A stretch of DNA of 64,000 nt from Thiogranum longum (GCF_004339085.1 NZ_SMFX01000001.1:1361542-1425541); one strand, 5' to 3'. Positions 52,977-62,128 are shown, counted from the first letter of the stretch. The notes: generated by a model from the letters alone, not told the origin. Translations and numbers: made by a program.

Positions 52977-53866
52977 GTGAATATGACTGAAAAGCAGGCA
53001 GAAGCTATTGCCAGAATTCCATATCTACGGGATGGAGGGTTTGCTGACCTGAATCTGGCCGGGACACTGGATTATATGCGTTATCGCTATGTCGAGCCCA
53101 TGAAAAAAACATCGATATTTCTGAAGCAACCATGGCGGATTGTGCGGCTGGTCTTGGTTGGCTCAGTTTTGCGTATCTTCTGTACGGAGGAAAACAGGCA
53201 ATTCTGATTGAACCTGACAGGCAACGTATCATTGCTGCAAAGGAAATTGCCGGAATTCTCGGGCTCTATGACCGCTGTTGTTTCGAAAACGCACTACTGG
53301 AGAATGTCAGGCTGCTGGATAACAGTGTTGATGTTTTTTGCAGCATAGAGACTCTGGAGCATGTGGGAGGGCATAATGTTTGCGCGTGCATAGAAAATAT
53401 AGCCCGTGTGGCACGTCAAATGGTGTTATTGACCACACCTAACAAGCTGTTTCCGGTGATTGCACATGATACGCGACTGCCTTTTGCCCACTGGCTTCCA
53501 AGCCGTCTTCTCCAACACTATGCAAAAGCATTTGGGCGGCTGGATAAAGAGCAGGGTAATTATTTTCTGGCACCCTGGCATCTCGGGCCACTGAGGAGAA
53601 AATTTCACTCCAATGCTTCATACCAGACATTTTCGTCTATAGATGAATTTGACGGGTTCTACCCTCACTATCTGCCATATGGCCGGGATACACCGGGACG
53701 ATATCGTACAATGCCGTCTGGTGCTAAGAGAGTATTCGTGAAGTGGGCTGGTAAATTCCTCGGCTCTAACGCATACATGATATCTCCGAATCTGTCCACA
53801 GTCTGGACTACAACAACGCGCCCTGCAGAATCTTCCGGTAGTCAGCTCGGGAGTGTCTGGCACTAG
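52977..53866 (+). pseudogene. SAM-dependent methyltransferase broken by a -1 shift in an A-run
   Basis: Ribosome site AGGAGG and GTG 52977 open a frame that ends early; the remainder of the protein is in the frame that contains ATG 53132. The junction is the run of seven A at 53103-53109. If it were eight A, the product would read MKKNIDISEATMADCAAGLG and WLSFAYLLYGGKQAILIEPD, a normal SAM-binding start. The second part goes on with SVDVFCSIETLEHVGGHNVC to the C-terminus. It is either a real mutation, phase variation by slippage, or a sequencing error in a homopolymer. A free-standing second part would lack the start of the SAM domain. Confidence 0.8.
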
Positions 53867-54094
53867 ACCTTGCAACAGTTTTTAATGCCAGTTTGATTGC
53901 AAAGAATATGCTGTGCTAACCGGGTCAAAGCATGGAAATCCGGTCGGTCTGGACAATACCCCTGTCCCGTAATATGTCACTATGACTCGCTTTCCTTGTT
54001 TGGCGCTAGCCAAATCAGCATAATACTGCCTGTCTCACTGGCGCAAGAAAGCTGAGTCTAGGACCTAAAGATGCAGTATGAATGCTGATCCCGC

Positions 54095-54976
54095 ATGAAT
54101 AATAAACGTATAGTTATCATTTCCCCCTGCCGTGACGAGGAGACGACGCTGGAACGTACCATTGCCAGCCTGTCTGCACAAACTCGTTTGCCGGATTTGT
54201 GGGTTGTTGTTGACGATGGCTCGAGCGATCGTACGCCGGGGATTCTACAGGAAGCCGCGCAACGACTTCCCTGGCTGCGGGTTGTTCGGCGAGAGGATCG
54301 CGGTACTCGTAAAGTGGGTGGTGGTGTTATCGATGCATTTTACGATGGCCTGGCGGCGGTAGACATCGATTATGACTTCGTTGCAAAAATGGACGTGGAC
54401 CTAGAATTTCCCCCACGTTACATTGAACGGTTACTTGAGTATTTTGACCGTGATCCTGATCTCGCTGCAGCCAGTGGCAAGGTGTTCCGCCCCGAGAATG
54501 GGAAGCTGGTGGAAGAATACATGATCGATGAGATGGTGGCCGGGCAGTTTAAATTCTATCGTCGTGAGGCATTTGAACGTATTAACGGTTTTGTCCGTGA
54601 TGTGATGTGGGACGGAATCGACTTTCACCGTGCCCGTATGGAGGGTTACCATACCGCCAGTATCCACGATCCAGACCTGAAGATTATGCACCTGCGCCTC
54701 ATGGGCTCGTCACACCGTAGTGTCTACCATGGGCGCTTGCGCTGGGGAAGCGGTCAGTGGTTCATGGGTTCTTGCCTGTCCTACACGGTAGCCAGCGGGG
54801 TATTCCGGATGAGGGAGAAGCCATACATCCTTGGCGGACTGCTGATTATTGCCGGTTATTTAATGGCTGCGTTACGTGGTGAACGCCGTTATGAAGACAT
54901 GCGTTTTCGCCGTGAACTGCATCGTTGGCAGCATGCCCGTCTTAAAGCGCTGTTGCTCGGGCGTAAACCTGCATGA
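54095..54976 (+). CDS. Glycosyltransferase family 2
   Basis: GT-A enzyme of 293 residues with ISPCRDEETTLERTIASLSA (nucleotide-binding start, residues 8-27), VVDDGSSDRTPGILQEAA and the metal-binding DxD in KMDVDLEFPPRYIE. A C-terminal hydrophobic segment (YILGGLLIIAGYLMAALRG) may anchor it to the membrane. The stop overlaps the WecG/TagA start by 4 bp (ATGA). Confidence 0.9.
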   Translation: MNNKRIVIISPCRDEETTLERTIASLSAQTRLPDLWVVVDDGSSDRTPGILQEAAQRLPWLRVVRREDRGTRKVGGGVIDAFYDGLAAVDIDYDFVAKMDVDLEFPPRYIERLLEYFDRDPDLAAASGKVFRPENGKLVEEYMIDEMVAGQFKFYRREAFERINGFVRDVMWDGIDFHRARMEGYHTASIHDPDLKIMHLRLMGSSHRSVYHGRLRWGSGQWFMGSCLSYTVASGVFRMREKPYILGGLLIIAGYLMAALRGERRYEDMRFRRELHRWQHARLKALLLGRKPA

Positions 54977-55782
54977 GTACAGAGCATTCTACCTTATCGC
55001 CAGTGGGTATAATTAAAACAGTTACGCTGCAAGGGTTACCGCTGGCTTGTATTTCAGCCACTCAGCTGGTTGATCACGTATTTGAAAGCTTAAGTCGCGG
55101 CCAGGGAGGCTGGATCATAACGGCCAACATCGACCATCTGCAGCGCTACGTATCGACTCCGGATATTGTTGATCTCTACAGCCATGCAGAAGTTATTGTG
55201 GCAGATGGTACCCCTTTGGTTTGGGCGAGCCGACTGTTAGGAGATCCCCTGCCAGAACGCATTGCAGGTTCCGATCTGGTGTGGACGCTGGCTGAGCATG
55301 CAGCAGAAAAGGGACGTAGTATCTGCTTGCTTGGTGGTGCGCCAGGTGCAGCTGAAGGTGCTGCGAAACAGCTATTGGAACGTTTCCCGAATCTGGTTAT
55401 CGCAGCAACTTGCAGTCCGACCGTATCAGAGCAGCCGACCGAGGATGAAGTGGAAGCAATACGTAAAACACTCCAGGCCGCCAGTCCCGATATTGTTTAT
55501 GTTGCAATTGGTTCACCCAAGCAGGAGCGCTTGATTGCTGCGTTGCGATCGAGCCTGCCAGCTACCTGGTGGATCGGTGTAGGGGTTAGCTTGAGCTTTG
55601 TAGCCGGGCATGTCTCCCGGGCGCCCAGGTGGGTGCAGCGACTGGGGCTGGAGTGGGTGCACCGAATGCTGCAGGAACCCGAACGACTCGTGAAGCGCTA
55701 TCTTTTTAATAATCTACCGTTCACATTCCGACTGTTCGCACGCAGTCTAGTTACACGCTTTACGAGTGCGGGTAGCCGCTAA
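54973..55782 (+). CDS. WecG/TagA/CpsF family glycosyltransferase
   Basis: GT26 enzyme of 269 residues that adds the second sugar to the undecaprenyl-diphospho-sugar made by WecA-type enzymes. Family signatures are ITANIDHLQRYVSTPDIVDL (with the catalytic Asp in VADGTPLVWASRLLGDPLPE), SICLLGGAPGAAEG and YVAIGSPKQERLIAALRSSL. It should work right after the WecA-like protein at 33574. Translationally coupled to the preceding GT2 gene; convergent with the LpxL-like gene by a 4-bp overlap. Confidence 0.92.
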   Translation: MSTEHSTLSPVGIIKTVTLQGLPLACISATQLVDHVFESLSRGQGGWIITANIDHLQRYVSTPDIVDLYSHAEVIVADGTPLVWASRLLGDPLPERIAGSDLVWTLAEHAAEKGRSICLLGGAPGAAEGAAKQLLERFPNLVIAATCSPTVSEQPTEDEVEAIRKTLQAASPDIVYVAIGSPKQERLIAALRSSLPATWWIGVGVSLSFVAGHVSRAPRWVQRLGLEWVHRMLQEPERLVKRYLFNNLPFTFRLFARSLVTRFTSAGSR

Positions 55783-56798
55783 TTTTTGGCAGGCTCTATT
55801 GAACTTTCGTCTGCGTTAGATATGTCGGCACTGTCAGTTAAAGGTTGTGAGGTGGCTACCGGCAACCCGAGATAGTGCTCAACATGATGCATTCTCACGC
55901 TGCCCGGATCATCGGACCAGCGCGCCTCGAGATAACTCGCATATTGGCTGATAAGTCCCTCAATCCGTTCCTGGCGTTCAAGCGCTTCGGAGCCTGTATC
56001 GAGGGGCGCTGAAAACGCGACATGTATTCGTCCATTAACATCCATATTGGCGATAACCGGTACGACAGCGGCACCTGTGCTGACGGCAAGTTCGGCGAAA
56101 CCGGTAGCAAGATTCCGTATCCGCCCATGGAAGGGCACCTCTATGCCGCTGCTGCCTTTTAAGCCGTCCGGTACCATGTGCAATATTCCACCGCCCATCA
56201 ATACCCGTCTGGCCTGGTATGTCTGGCGCAGCAGAAACGATGCGCCGCCGCCCACTTCGATTACCTTGAGTCGGTCAGCGCCTTTGGCGCCGATTTTTTC
56301 CAGAACATTTGCGGCCTCGACCGAGTGCAGGTCATAGCCCTGCCGAAGCAGCAGTAAGGGAATACTCCGTGACAGCCCGATATGACTGCTGATAATAATC
56401 AGTCCCTTGCCGGCCTCGCACAAAGGCTGCAGTTGTTCCATTCCGCTGAACCTGACCCATCGGTGGAACTCCGGATCGGAACATCTGGACAGTGCAAAGA
56501 GTCGCCAGTAAATGCCATAGCTGCAGGCGAGATAACGTGCGCCGGTTGAGCGCGGATCGACCGGTTTTTCCGACAGTGGCAGGATCTGTTCGAGCGCCTT
56601 CAGTTGCTGTTGGAAAAAAAGCTTCTGGATCGGACGCAGCTTCCAGAACCAGGCCAAGGTGCGTGAGCCTGCGCCATAGGGTACCCGTGAGACAATGCGT
56701 TGCCAGAGCCTGTCGGCCCGGGTTCGTCTTGTTAATGCGCGTAGAAGTCTCACCAAAAATGCGGGGCGCTGTCGACCAGCCTGTTTTTTCGAGCTCAT
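55779..56798 (-). CDS. LpxL-like lysophospholipid acyltransferase-family protein with altered motif
   Basis: Protein of 339 residues with the fold of lipid A biosynthesis acyltransferases. The usual H-x4-(D/E) active-site pattern reads SSHIGLSRSIPLL, so His is present but the acidic partner is replaced by Arg. VEVPFHGRIRNLATGFAELA and VVPVIANMDVNGRIHVAFSA match the later core. No signal anchor is clear. It is divergent from the ACP gene with a shared 148-bp region, so both may respond to one promoter. If active, the acyl or aryl donor would be carried by that ACP; this is inference. Confidence 0.75.
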   Translation of the reverse strand: MSSKKQAGRQRPAFLVRLLRALTRRTRADRLWQRIVSRVPYGAGSRTLAWFWKLRPIQKLFFQQQLKALEQILPLSEKPVDPRSTGARYLACSYGIYWRLFALSRCSDPEFHRWVRFSGMEQLQPLCEAGKGLIIISSHIGLSRSIPLLLLRQGYDLHSVEAANVLEKIGAKGADRLKVIEVGGGASFLLRQTYQARRVLMGGGILHMVPDGLKGSSGIEVPFHGRIRNLATGFAELAVSTGAAVVPVIANMDVNGRIHVAFSAPLDTGSEALERQERIEGLISQYASYLEARWSDDPGSVRMHHVEHYLGLPVATSQPLTDSADISNADESSIEPAKN

Positions 56799-56946
56799 CC
56801 TGGCGTACCCTACCTTAAAGGGCGACTGCGGGCCACCCGAAACCAGCTCTGGTTTTTATGAAAAGGGACGTTTATGCTTACTATCTATACGCAGCCGAGT
56901 GCTGCACAATCATTGAGTTTTTCCGGCTCAAATATCTGGAGGTAAC

Positions 56947-57192
56947 ATGACAAGCCTGGAAGAAGCCCAGGAACGGGTCAAGAATATCATGGAGCAACAG
57001 CTTCAGATTTCTGTAAATCCTGAAAACTACGAGGACGATCTTCGCCTTGATTCAATGGCTTTACTTGAGCTGATTGTTGGGTTGGAAAAAGAATTTGGTG
57101 TTGCTGTCGATGAGGAAGAACTGGATACTCCGGAACACTTCAAAAGTGTTGCAAGCATCTCGAAATTTGCGTTAAAACAGCTAAAATCCTGA
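56947..57192 (+). CDS. Dedicated acyl carrier protein
   Basis: Small acidic protein of 81 residues with a phosphopantetheine site in DLRLDSMALLELIVGLEKEF; the attachment Ser is residue 36. It has the ribosome site GGAGG. Compared with the housekeeping AcpP it has a different sequence around the site (DSM rather than DSL), so it is likely a specialised carrier. It is the first gene of a unit with the UbiC-like gene and the AMP-ligase, spaced 20 and 8 bp apart. The likely cargo is an aromatic acid (inference). Confidence 0.88.
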   Translation: MTSLEEAQERVKNIMEQQLQISVNPENYEDDLRLDSMALLELIVGLEKEFGVAVDEEELDTPEHFKSVASISKFALKQLKS

Positions 57193-57212
57193 ATTATTAA
57201 AGTATCGAAAAA

Positions 57213-57812
57213 ATGGACATGGACGAAAACAAGCCTACCGAAAAAACCGAACTTGGCATGCTGCGCATCGACCTGCAGGATTCGCTACGCCAAAGTTCCG
57301 TAGATCCACGCAAACTCTCCTCATTCCAGCGTATCCTGCTAACCACCGATGGCACTGTCACCGAGATACTGGAGGCCCAGCTCTGGGAGGCCATCCATAT
57401 CGTCAAGCTTTTCCAGGATATAACCGATGCGGAGACCGCCATTCCTTTTCTGGATATTGGTCCAGGCACCCGGATCATGGTGCGCAAGGTTTTGTTACGG
57501 GGTAAATACAGTCATAAGAACTATATTTATGCAGAATCGATCCTGGTGCCGGAACGTCTGCCCGACAACATACGCGAGAGTTTGATGGAAACGCAGAAAC
57601 CGATCGGGCAGCTGATTATGCAAAATCGTATGGAATCATTCAGGGAAATACTTACCTGCAAACTTGAAGAAGCCCGCGAGCTCAGTGAGTATTTCGATAT
57701 ACCGGATGATGCGATGCTGGTTTCCCGAACCTACCGCGTATTTGCAAATCGCCAACCGATTATGCTGATAACCGAAAAGTTTCCCGAAGCCGCTTTTCAA
57801 CAAACTGACTGA
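57213..57812 (+). CDS. UbiC-like chorismate lyase (DUF98 type)
   Basis: Protein of 199 residues of the chorismate pyruvate-lyase family. The strand VRKVLLRGKYSHKNYIYAES matches the UbiC region with the substrate-binding Arg (WVREVLL type), and the C-terminal PIMLITEKFP carries the family Glu (E155 in E. coli UbiC). It should convert chorismate to 4-hydroxybenzoate (or a related acid) and pyruvate. UbiC normally serves ubiquinone synthesis; here it sits between an ACP and an AMP-forming ligase, which suggests loading onto the carrier instead. Confidence 0.75.
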   Translation: MDMDENKPTEKTELGMLRIDLQDSLRQSSVDPRKLSSFQRILLTTDGTVTEILEAQLWEAIHIVKLFQDITDAETAIPFLDIGPGTRIMVRKVLLRGKYSHKNYIYAESILVPERLPDNIRESLMETQKPIGQLIMQNRMESFREILTCKLEEARELSEYFDIPDDAMLVSRTYRVFANRQPIMLITEKFPEAAFQQTD

Positions 57813-57820
57813 ACGAAATC

Positions 57821-59287
57821 ATGCTCTACCAAATGCTCGCAGACACAGTGCAACGCTTGCCCTCCAACACGTTTATGGAGTGGGGCGAGAATACGCTCTC
57901 CTTCCAGGATTTCCGGCACGCTGTTGACAGGTTTTCTGCAACACTTGCTGAATCGGGGGTCAGGTCCGGAGATGCCGTCATTCTGCTTTTGCCGAACGGC
58001 CCGGAGTTTGCGACAGGGGTATTTGCTATCGCCAAACTGGGTGCGATTGCTGTCCCGCTGAATACGGCGTTCCAGGATAAAGAGCTTCAATTTTACCTGC
58101 AGGACAGTCGGGCCCGCACCCTGGTGACGACGACTGACATTCTGGATTCACACAATGACCTGATCGATGAAAGCCGTGACTGTCAGGTCATCACTGAGAT
58201 CCCGGTAAGCGCTGAACCCACTGCAGGCGAACAACGTCAACCTTTGAAGGGTCCGGTTTTATACCAGTACTCGTCCGGTTCCACGGGTACGCCAAAACGC
58301 GTGATCCGTTCCCAGGAGCAGCTCGTACACGAAGCCAACAATTTCACCGCTACCGTTAATATCAGTTCATCGGACCGTATTCTCACTGTCGTGCCCCTGT
58401 TCCATGCGCATGGTTTTGGTAACTGTCTGTTGGCCGCTGCACGTACCGGCGCGACCATGGTGGTATTGCCTGCGTTCAAGCGAAAGTCCGCCCTGAACAC
58501 GCTTGCAGATAAAGGCATCACTGTTTTTCCGGGCGTTCCTTTCATGTTCAGTATCCTGGCTGATTCACCTTCCATCCAGGGAATGCCCTTGCCCAGGCTG
58601 CGGTTGGCCTTCTCCGCCGGTGCTCCACTGGCCAGGGAGACCTTTGACAACTTCAGGGGAAAATTCTCCGTACCTGTTCGCCAGCTTTACGGTTCAACCG
58701 AGTCGGGCTCGGTGGCGATAAATACTGGCTCCACTGATGGCGAATGCTGGTCCTCGATTGGAACCCCCATGCGCAATGTCGAAGTCAGGATTGTTGGCGA
58801 GAACGGCGAGCCGGTTAGTGCAGGTGAAAGTGGTGAACTGGTTATTTGCAGCCAGGCGTTGACCCATGGCTACGCCAATCTTGACGAAGTTAACCAGGAA
58901 ACGTTTCGGGATGGCTGTTTCTGGTCGGGTGATGTCGGCCACAAGGATGAGAATGGCAATATTTACATCACAGGACGCAAAAAGCTGTTTATCAACGCTG
59001 GTGGCAATAAAGTTGATCCCGGCCAGGTGGAAGAGGTGATCGCCCGGCATCCCGCTGTCAATGAAGTCGTGGTAGTAGGCCTCCAGGGTCAGTATGGCCA
59101 GGAAATCATCAAGGCAGCCATTGTCAGGAACGAAGGCCAGGAGTGCACGGCTGAACAGATCAGGGAATGGTGTAACGGTAAGCTTGCCGACTTCAAGGTT
59201 CCGCGCGTCATTGAATTCCGTGCAGAAATCCCGCGCAGCCCGCTCGGCAAGATTCTACGTAAATATTTACAGGAAGATGTGGCCTGA
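57821..59287 (+). CDS. AMP-forming acyl/aryl ligase
   Basis: Class I adenylate-forming enzyme of 488 residues. Motifs in order: YQYSSGSTGTPKRVIRSQEQ (ATP-loop, residues 148-167), QLYGSTESGSVAINTGSTD, YITGRKKLFINAGGNKVDPG, and near the end IPRSPLGKILRKYL with the catalytic Lys. It is short enough to be an aryl- or acyl-ACP/CoA ligase of the 4-coumarate/benzoate type. Placed 8 bp after the UbiC-like gene. It probably activates the aromatic acid and moves it to the ACP; the true substrate needs assay. Confidence 0.87.
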   Translation: MLYQMLADTVQRLPSNTFMEWGENTLSFQDFRHAVDRFSATLAESGVRSGDAVILLLPNGPEFATGVFAIAKLGAIAVPLNTAFQDKELQFYLQDSRARTLVTTTDILDSHNDLIDESRDCQVITEIPVSAEPTAGEQRQPLKGPVLYQYSSGSTGTPKRVIRSQEQLVHEANNFTATVNISSSDRILTVVPLFHAHGFGNCLLAAARTGATMVVLPAFKRKSALNTLADKGITVFPGVPFMFSILADSPSIQGMPLPRLRLAFSAGAPLARETFDNFRGKFSVPVRQLYGSTESGSVAINTGSTDGECWSSIGTPMRNVEVRIVGENGEPVSAGESGELVICSQALTHGYANLDEVNQETFRDGCFWSGDVGHKDENGNIYITGRKKLFINAGGNKVDPGQVEEVIARHPAVNEVVVVGLQGQYGQEIIKAAIVRNEGQECTAEQIREWCNGKLADFKVPRVIEFRAEIPRSPLGKILRKYLQEDVA

Positions 59288-59326
59288 AAACCCGAAGTAG
59301 GTAGGGCGGGTGCATAAAGCCAAAAT

Positions 59327-59343
59327 AGTCGGATTAATTTACA
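59327..59343 (+). promoter_or_regulatory. TGTCG-N6-TTTACA box, one change (copy 2a)
   Basis: AGTCG-N6-TTTACA, 76 bp upstream of copy 2b. First box of a pair before the chain-length gene. Confidence 0.5.
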
Positions 59344-59402
59344 CCAATTATCCTGACATCTGATTTAAAATATCACGTCAAAACTCGCTGGCTTCTTGCC
59401 TC

Positions 59403-59419
59403 TGTCGTAGATATTTACA
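59403..59419 (+). promoter_or_regulatory. TGTCG-N6-TTTACA box (copy 2b)
   Basis: TGTCGTAGATATTTACA, exact match. A weak sigma-54-like element follows at 59483-59496 (GGCAT-N5-TTTG, where TG replaces the GC of the -12 site). The chain-length gene starts at 59564. Confidence 0.55.
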
Positions 59420-59563
59420 ATAATAGCTCCTGTGGGGTGATATAGCTTGAAGTTATGGGGTAGTGTCTTTAGACTATTTTAAGGCATCCTGATTTGAAGC
59501 GGTTCCAGACTATGTTTTGCAGATCAGATATGTATTTAATGTTTATCCTGGAGTGATATAAGA

Positions 59564-60964
59564 ATGTCGGGAAACCCATTGATATTTGAAGACCTGTGGG
59601 CGATTTTACGCAGACGTAAATTGCACTTTGGGATACCTGCGGCAATTATTCTGTTATCAAGTATTGCTCTCGCATACAGCCTGACCCCCGTTTTTGTCTC
59701 CACCGCGACGATATTGATCGAGGAGCCGGAGATACCCGAAAATCTGGTGGCTTCAACCGTGACCGGATTTGCCTCCGAGCGTATCCAGATGATTCGCAAC
59801 CGGGTTATGACAAATGATAACTTGTGGGCGATTGCTGAAAAGATAGATTTATATCCTGGCGAGAGAACGATCGAAAACCAGCAGGCTGTCATTAAAAAGA
59901 TGCGTGAGAATATCGGCCTGGACATGGTGACTTCCGAGGCTGTTGATCCAAAAAATGGTAGAGCCATTACCCCAACGATTGCATTTACCGTTTCTTTCGG
60001 TAACGAATCCCCCGAACTTGCCCAGGCGGTTGCGTCAGAACTTGCTCAACGCTATATCACGGAGGATCGCAGCAGCCGAACGCAGAGTGCGCAGCAAGCC
60101 TCATCGTTTTTAAAAGATGAGGCGCAACGTTTACAGGATCAGATTTCAGATCTCGAGGCCAGGACGGCAGCTTTCAAGGCGAAGAATGCGGGTTCCTTGC
60201 CAGAGTCTTTCGAAGCCACTTCAAGATTTCTGCAAACTGCGCAGCAGCAACTTGAGCAGCTTGACGCCAAAATGGCTCCACTGGAGTCTCGTTACGCATT
60301 CCTGAAAGCCCGCTTGACCGGTTTTGGGGCGTCCGCAGAACTTGTGAAAGCACGTGATGAGCTGGCTGCAGCGCGTGAAAAATATTCTGAGATATATCCC
60401 GAAGTCATACGTTTGAAGCAAGCAGTAGAAGCGCTGGAAGCCGAAGTCAATCAGGGAGGCAGTTCTTCCGACTATGGTTATGCGAGCAGTGATCCGGCAT
60501 ACCTTGCGCTGCAGTCGGAACTGCAGCAAGTCGGTGGCGAGATCAGTGCAATTCGCTCGCAGCGTGCCGATCTGAATCAAAAAATCGCAGAGTACCAGTC
60601 ACGTCTCGCCAGGTCTCCGGAGGTGGAGCGAGAATACCTGGCACTGAATCGTAACCTGACCCATGATATAAGCAGCTACCGTGAAATCATGGAAAAACTG
60701 GCGAGTGCGCAGCTTGCCGAGGAACTTGAGCGGTCGCAGAAGGCGGGCCGCTTTACGCTCGTTGCAGCAGCCAGTTACCCTACCAGTCCCAGTAAGCCAA
60801 ATATACCAGCCATAATATTGCTGGGTTTCACCTTTGCAATCGGCGTTGGGGTAGGTGTAGCCGGGTTGGCAGAGTATTTGGACCACCGTATTTATGGACC
60901 CAAAGACCTTGCGGCGGTCTTCAATGCGCCTCCCATCGCTATTATTCCGGAAATAGCAGGTTAA
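59564..60964 (+). CDS. Wzz/Wzc-type polysaccharide chain-length determinant (PCP family)
   Basis: Inner-membrane protein of 466 residues that controls polymer length and export. N-terminal helix (FGIPAAIILLSSIALAYSL, residues 24-42), the periplasmic Wzz domain (FVSTATILIEEPEIPENLVA), a long coiled coil (about residues 170-400, rich in EAL/QAA heptads) and a C-terminal helix (NIPAIILLGFTFAIGVGVGV). It lacks the kinase domain, which is a separate protein directly after it (1 bp between). This split is typical of GumC/EpsF-like systems and of exosortase-associated loci. Confidence 0.9.
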   Translation: MSGNPLIFEDLWAILRRRKLHFGIPAAIILLSSIALAYSLTPVFVSTATILIEEPEIPENLVASTVTGFASERIQMIRNRVMTNDNLWAIAEKIDLYPGERTIENQQAVIKKMRENIGLDMVTSEAVDPKNGRAITPTIAFTVSFGNESPELAQAVASELAQRYITEDRSSRTQSAQQASSFLKDEAQRLQDQISDLEARTAAFKAKNAGSLPESFEATSRFLQTAQQQLEQLDAKMAPLESRYAFLKARLTGFGASAELVKARDELAAAREKYSEIYPEVIRLKQAVEALEAEVNQGGSSSDYGYASSDPAYLALQSELQQVGGEISAIRSQRADLNQKIAEYQSRLARSPEVEREYLALNRNLTHDISSYREIMEKLASAQLAEELERSQKAGRFTLVAAASYPTSPSKPNIPAIILLGFTFAIGVGVGVAGLAEYLDHRIYGPKDLAAVFNAPPIAIIPEIAG

Positions 60965-60965
60965 G

Positions 60966-61766
60966 ATGAGTATGGATTACATAAAAGACGCCGTTGCTAT
61001 GCTGGATCGTGCTCACCCGTCGTACGGACTGGTTGACTCAAAGCCGGAGATGACAGGTGAAATTGCCTATACACAGAGCCAGGTTGTCAAACTGGATAAC
61101 AAGCACCTGCAAAAAAACCACATTCTTACCCCGGAGAGCGATAAGGTCGTCGTTAATGCCTATAAGTTATTGCGAACCCGTATATTGCAGCTGATGCAGC
61201 AGAATGGATGGGTAACCCTGGGGATTACCAGTCCGGGTCCGGATGAAGGGAAGACCCTGACCGCAATCAATCTTGCTATCAGTATGGCCATGAAGCTGGA
61301 TTACACTGTGTTGCTGGTTGACCTGGATTTCAGAAAGCCAAGCATTTCCGAGCGGTTTGGTTTTCAGGCGAAATATGGCCTCGGTGATTATCTTGCGGGA
61401 AAGGTCAAGCTTGAAGAGGTGTTTGTCAATCCAGGCATTAACCGGTTGTTGCTCCTGCCTGAGAAAGAAGCACGGAACAATAGCTCAGAAATTTTATCGT
61501 CGACGGGAATGGAGAGGATGGTCGACGAACTAAAAAACCGGTACCAATCAAGAATCATAATATTTGATTTGCCCCCGGTGCTGGTAGGGGATGATGTGCT
61601 CGCGTTTTCAGGTCTTGTTGATGCGACACTACTCGTGACCCAGGAAGGGAAAACGACGACAGATGATTTGAACAAAACGGTTAGTTTATTAGAAAACAAG
61701 AACGTGGTTGGTGCTGTATTGAATCGTTCTTCGGTAAAAAACGAATTTTCGAATTATGGCTACTAG
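60966..61766 (+). CDS. CpsD/CapB-type tyrosine kinase (BY-kinase)
   Basis: Cytoplasmic autokinase of 266 residues that partners with the preceding chain-length protein. Walker A GPDEGKTLTAINLA (about residues 93-106), Walker A' LLVDLDFRKPSI, and Walker B IIIFDLPPVLVGDDV are all present. The C-terminus has only two nearby tyrosines (SNYGY), a much smaller cluster than in Wzc. Starts 1 bp after the preceding stop. It resembles XrtA-system tyrosine autokinases, but I see no exosortase gene in the window. Confidence 0.9.
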   Translation: MSMDYIKDAVAMLDRAHPSYGLVDSKPEMTGEIAYTQSQVVKLDNKHLQKNHILTPESDKVVVNAYKLLRTRILQLMQQNGWVTLGITSPGPDEGKTLTAINLAISMAMKLDYTVLLVDLDFRKPSISERFGFQAKYGLGDYLAGKVKLEEVFVNPGINRLLLLPEKEARNNSSEILSSTGMERMVDELKNRYQSRIIIFDLPPVLVGDDVLAFSGLVDATLLVTQEGKTTTDDLNKTVSLLENKNVVGAVLNRSSVKNEFSNYGY

Positions 61767-61791
61767 GCACCTCTGATTAATCCGTCATACC
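61765..61791. repeat. Partial copy of the 12894-13005 dispersed repeat
   Basis: CACCTCTGATTAATCCGTCA and TACC matches the left end of the element at 12894 (CCTCTGAATAATCCGTCATACC). Truncated after about 27 bp. It begins at the BY-kinase stop codon. Confidence 0.75.
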
Positions 61792-61925
61792 TTCCTTTTC
61801 TCTATCCCGTTATATTCCGGTAAGCGCAGAAGCCGCTGCTACTACCAGATTCGTCTCAAGCAACTACACTATAATGTCAAAGGACTGTTAAGGGACTATG
61901 CGGGTTCAGTTCGGAATCAGCAGTC

Positions 61926-61942
61926 TGTCGGGTTAATTTACA
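61926..61942 (+). promoter_or_regulatory. TGTCG-N6-TTTACA box (copy 3a)
   Basis: TGTCGGGTTAATTTACA, exact match, 111 bp upstream of copy 3b. Confidence 0.6.
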
Positions 61943-62036
61943 GTAATGCACTGTATATTTGCTGGTAAACGACATGATAGAATACATAACTTATCGTTAT
62001 ATATATACAATCTGTGGGTGTTAGCCCCATGAAGGC

Positions 62037-62053
62037 TGTCGAAATGTTTTACA
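62037..62053 (+). promoter_or_regulatory. TGTCG-N6-TTTACA box (copy 3b)
   Basis: TGTCGAAATGTTTTACA, exact match, 75 bp upstream of the sigma-54-like element at 62129. Confidence 0.6.
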
Positions 62054-62128
62054 TTTCTAGCCCGTGTTGGGTCATAAATCTATATGGATTGGTTGTAACG
62101 CTTTGATGATGCGAAGAAAATAACGTGT

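Noticed and set aside
53100..53112. A programmed -1 frameshift at the A-run in the methyltransferase
   Set aside because: The A-AAA-AAC heptamer is not in the correct phase for the incoming frame, so a classical programmed site is not supported; mutation, slippage or sequencing error is preferred.
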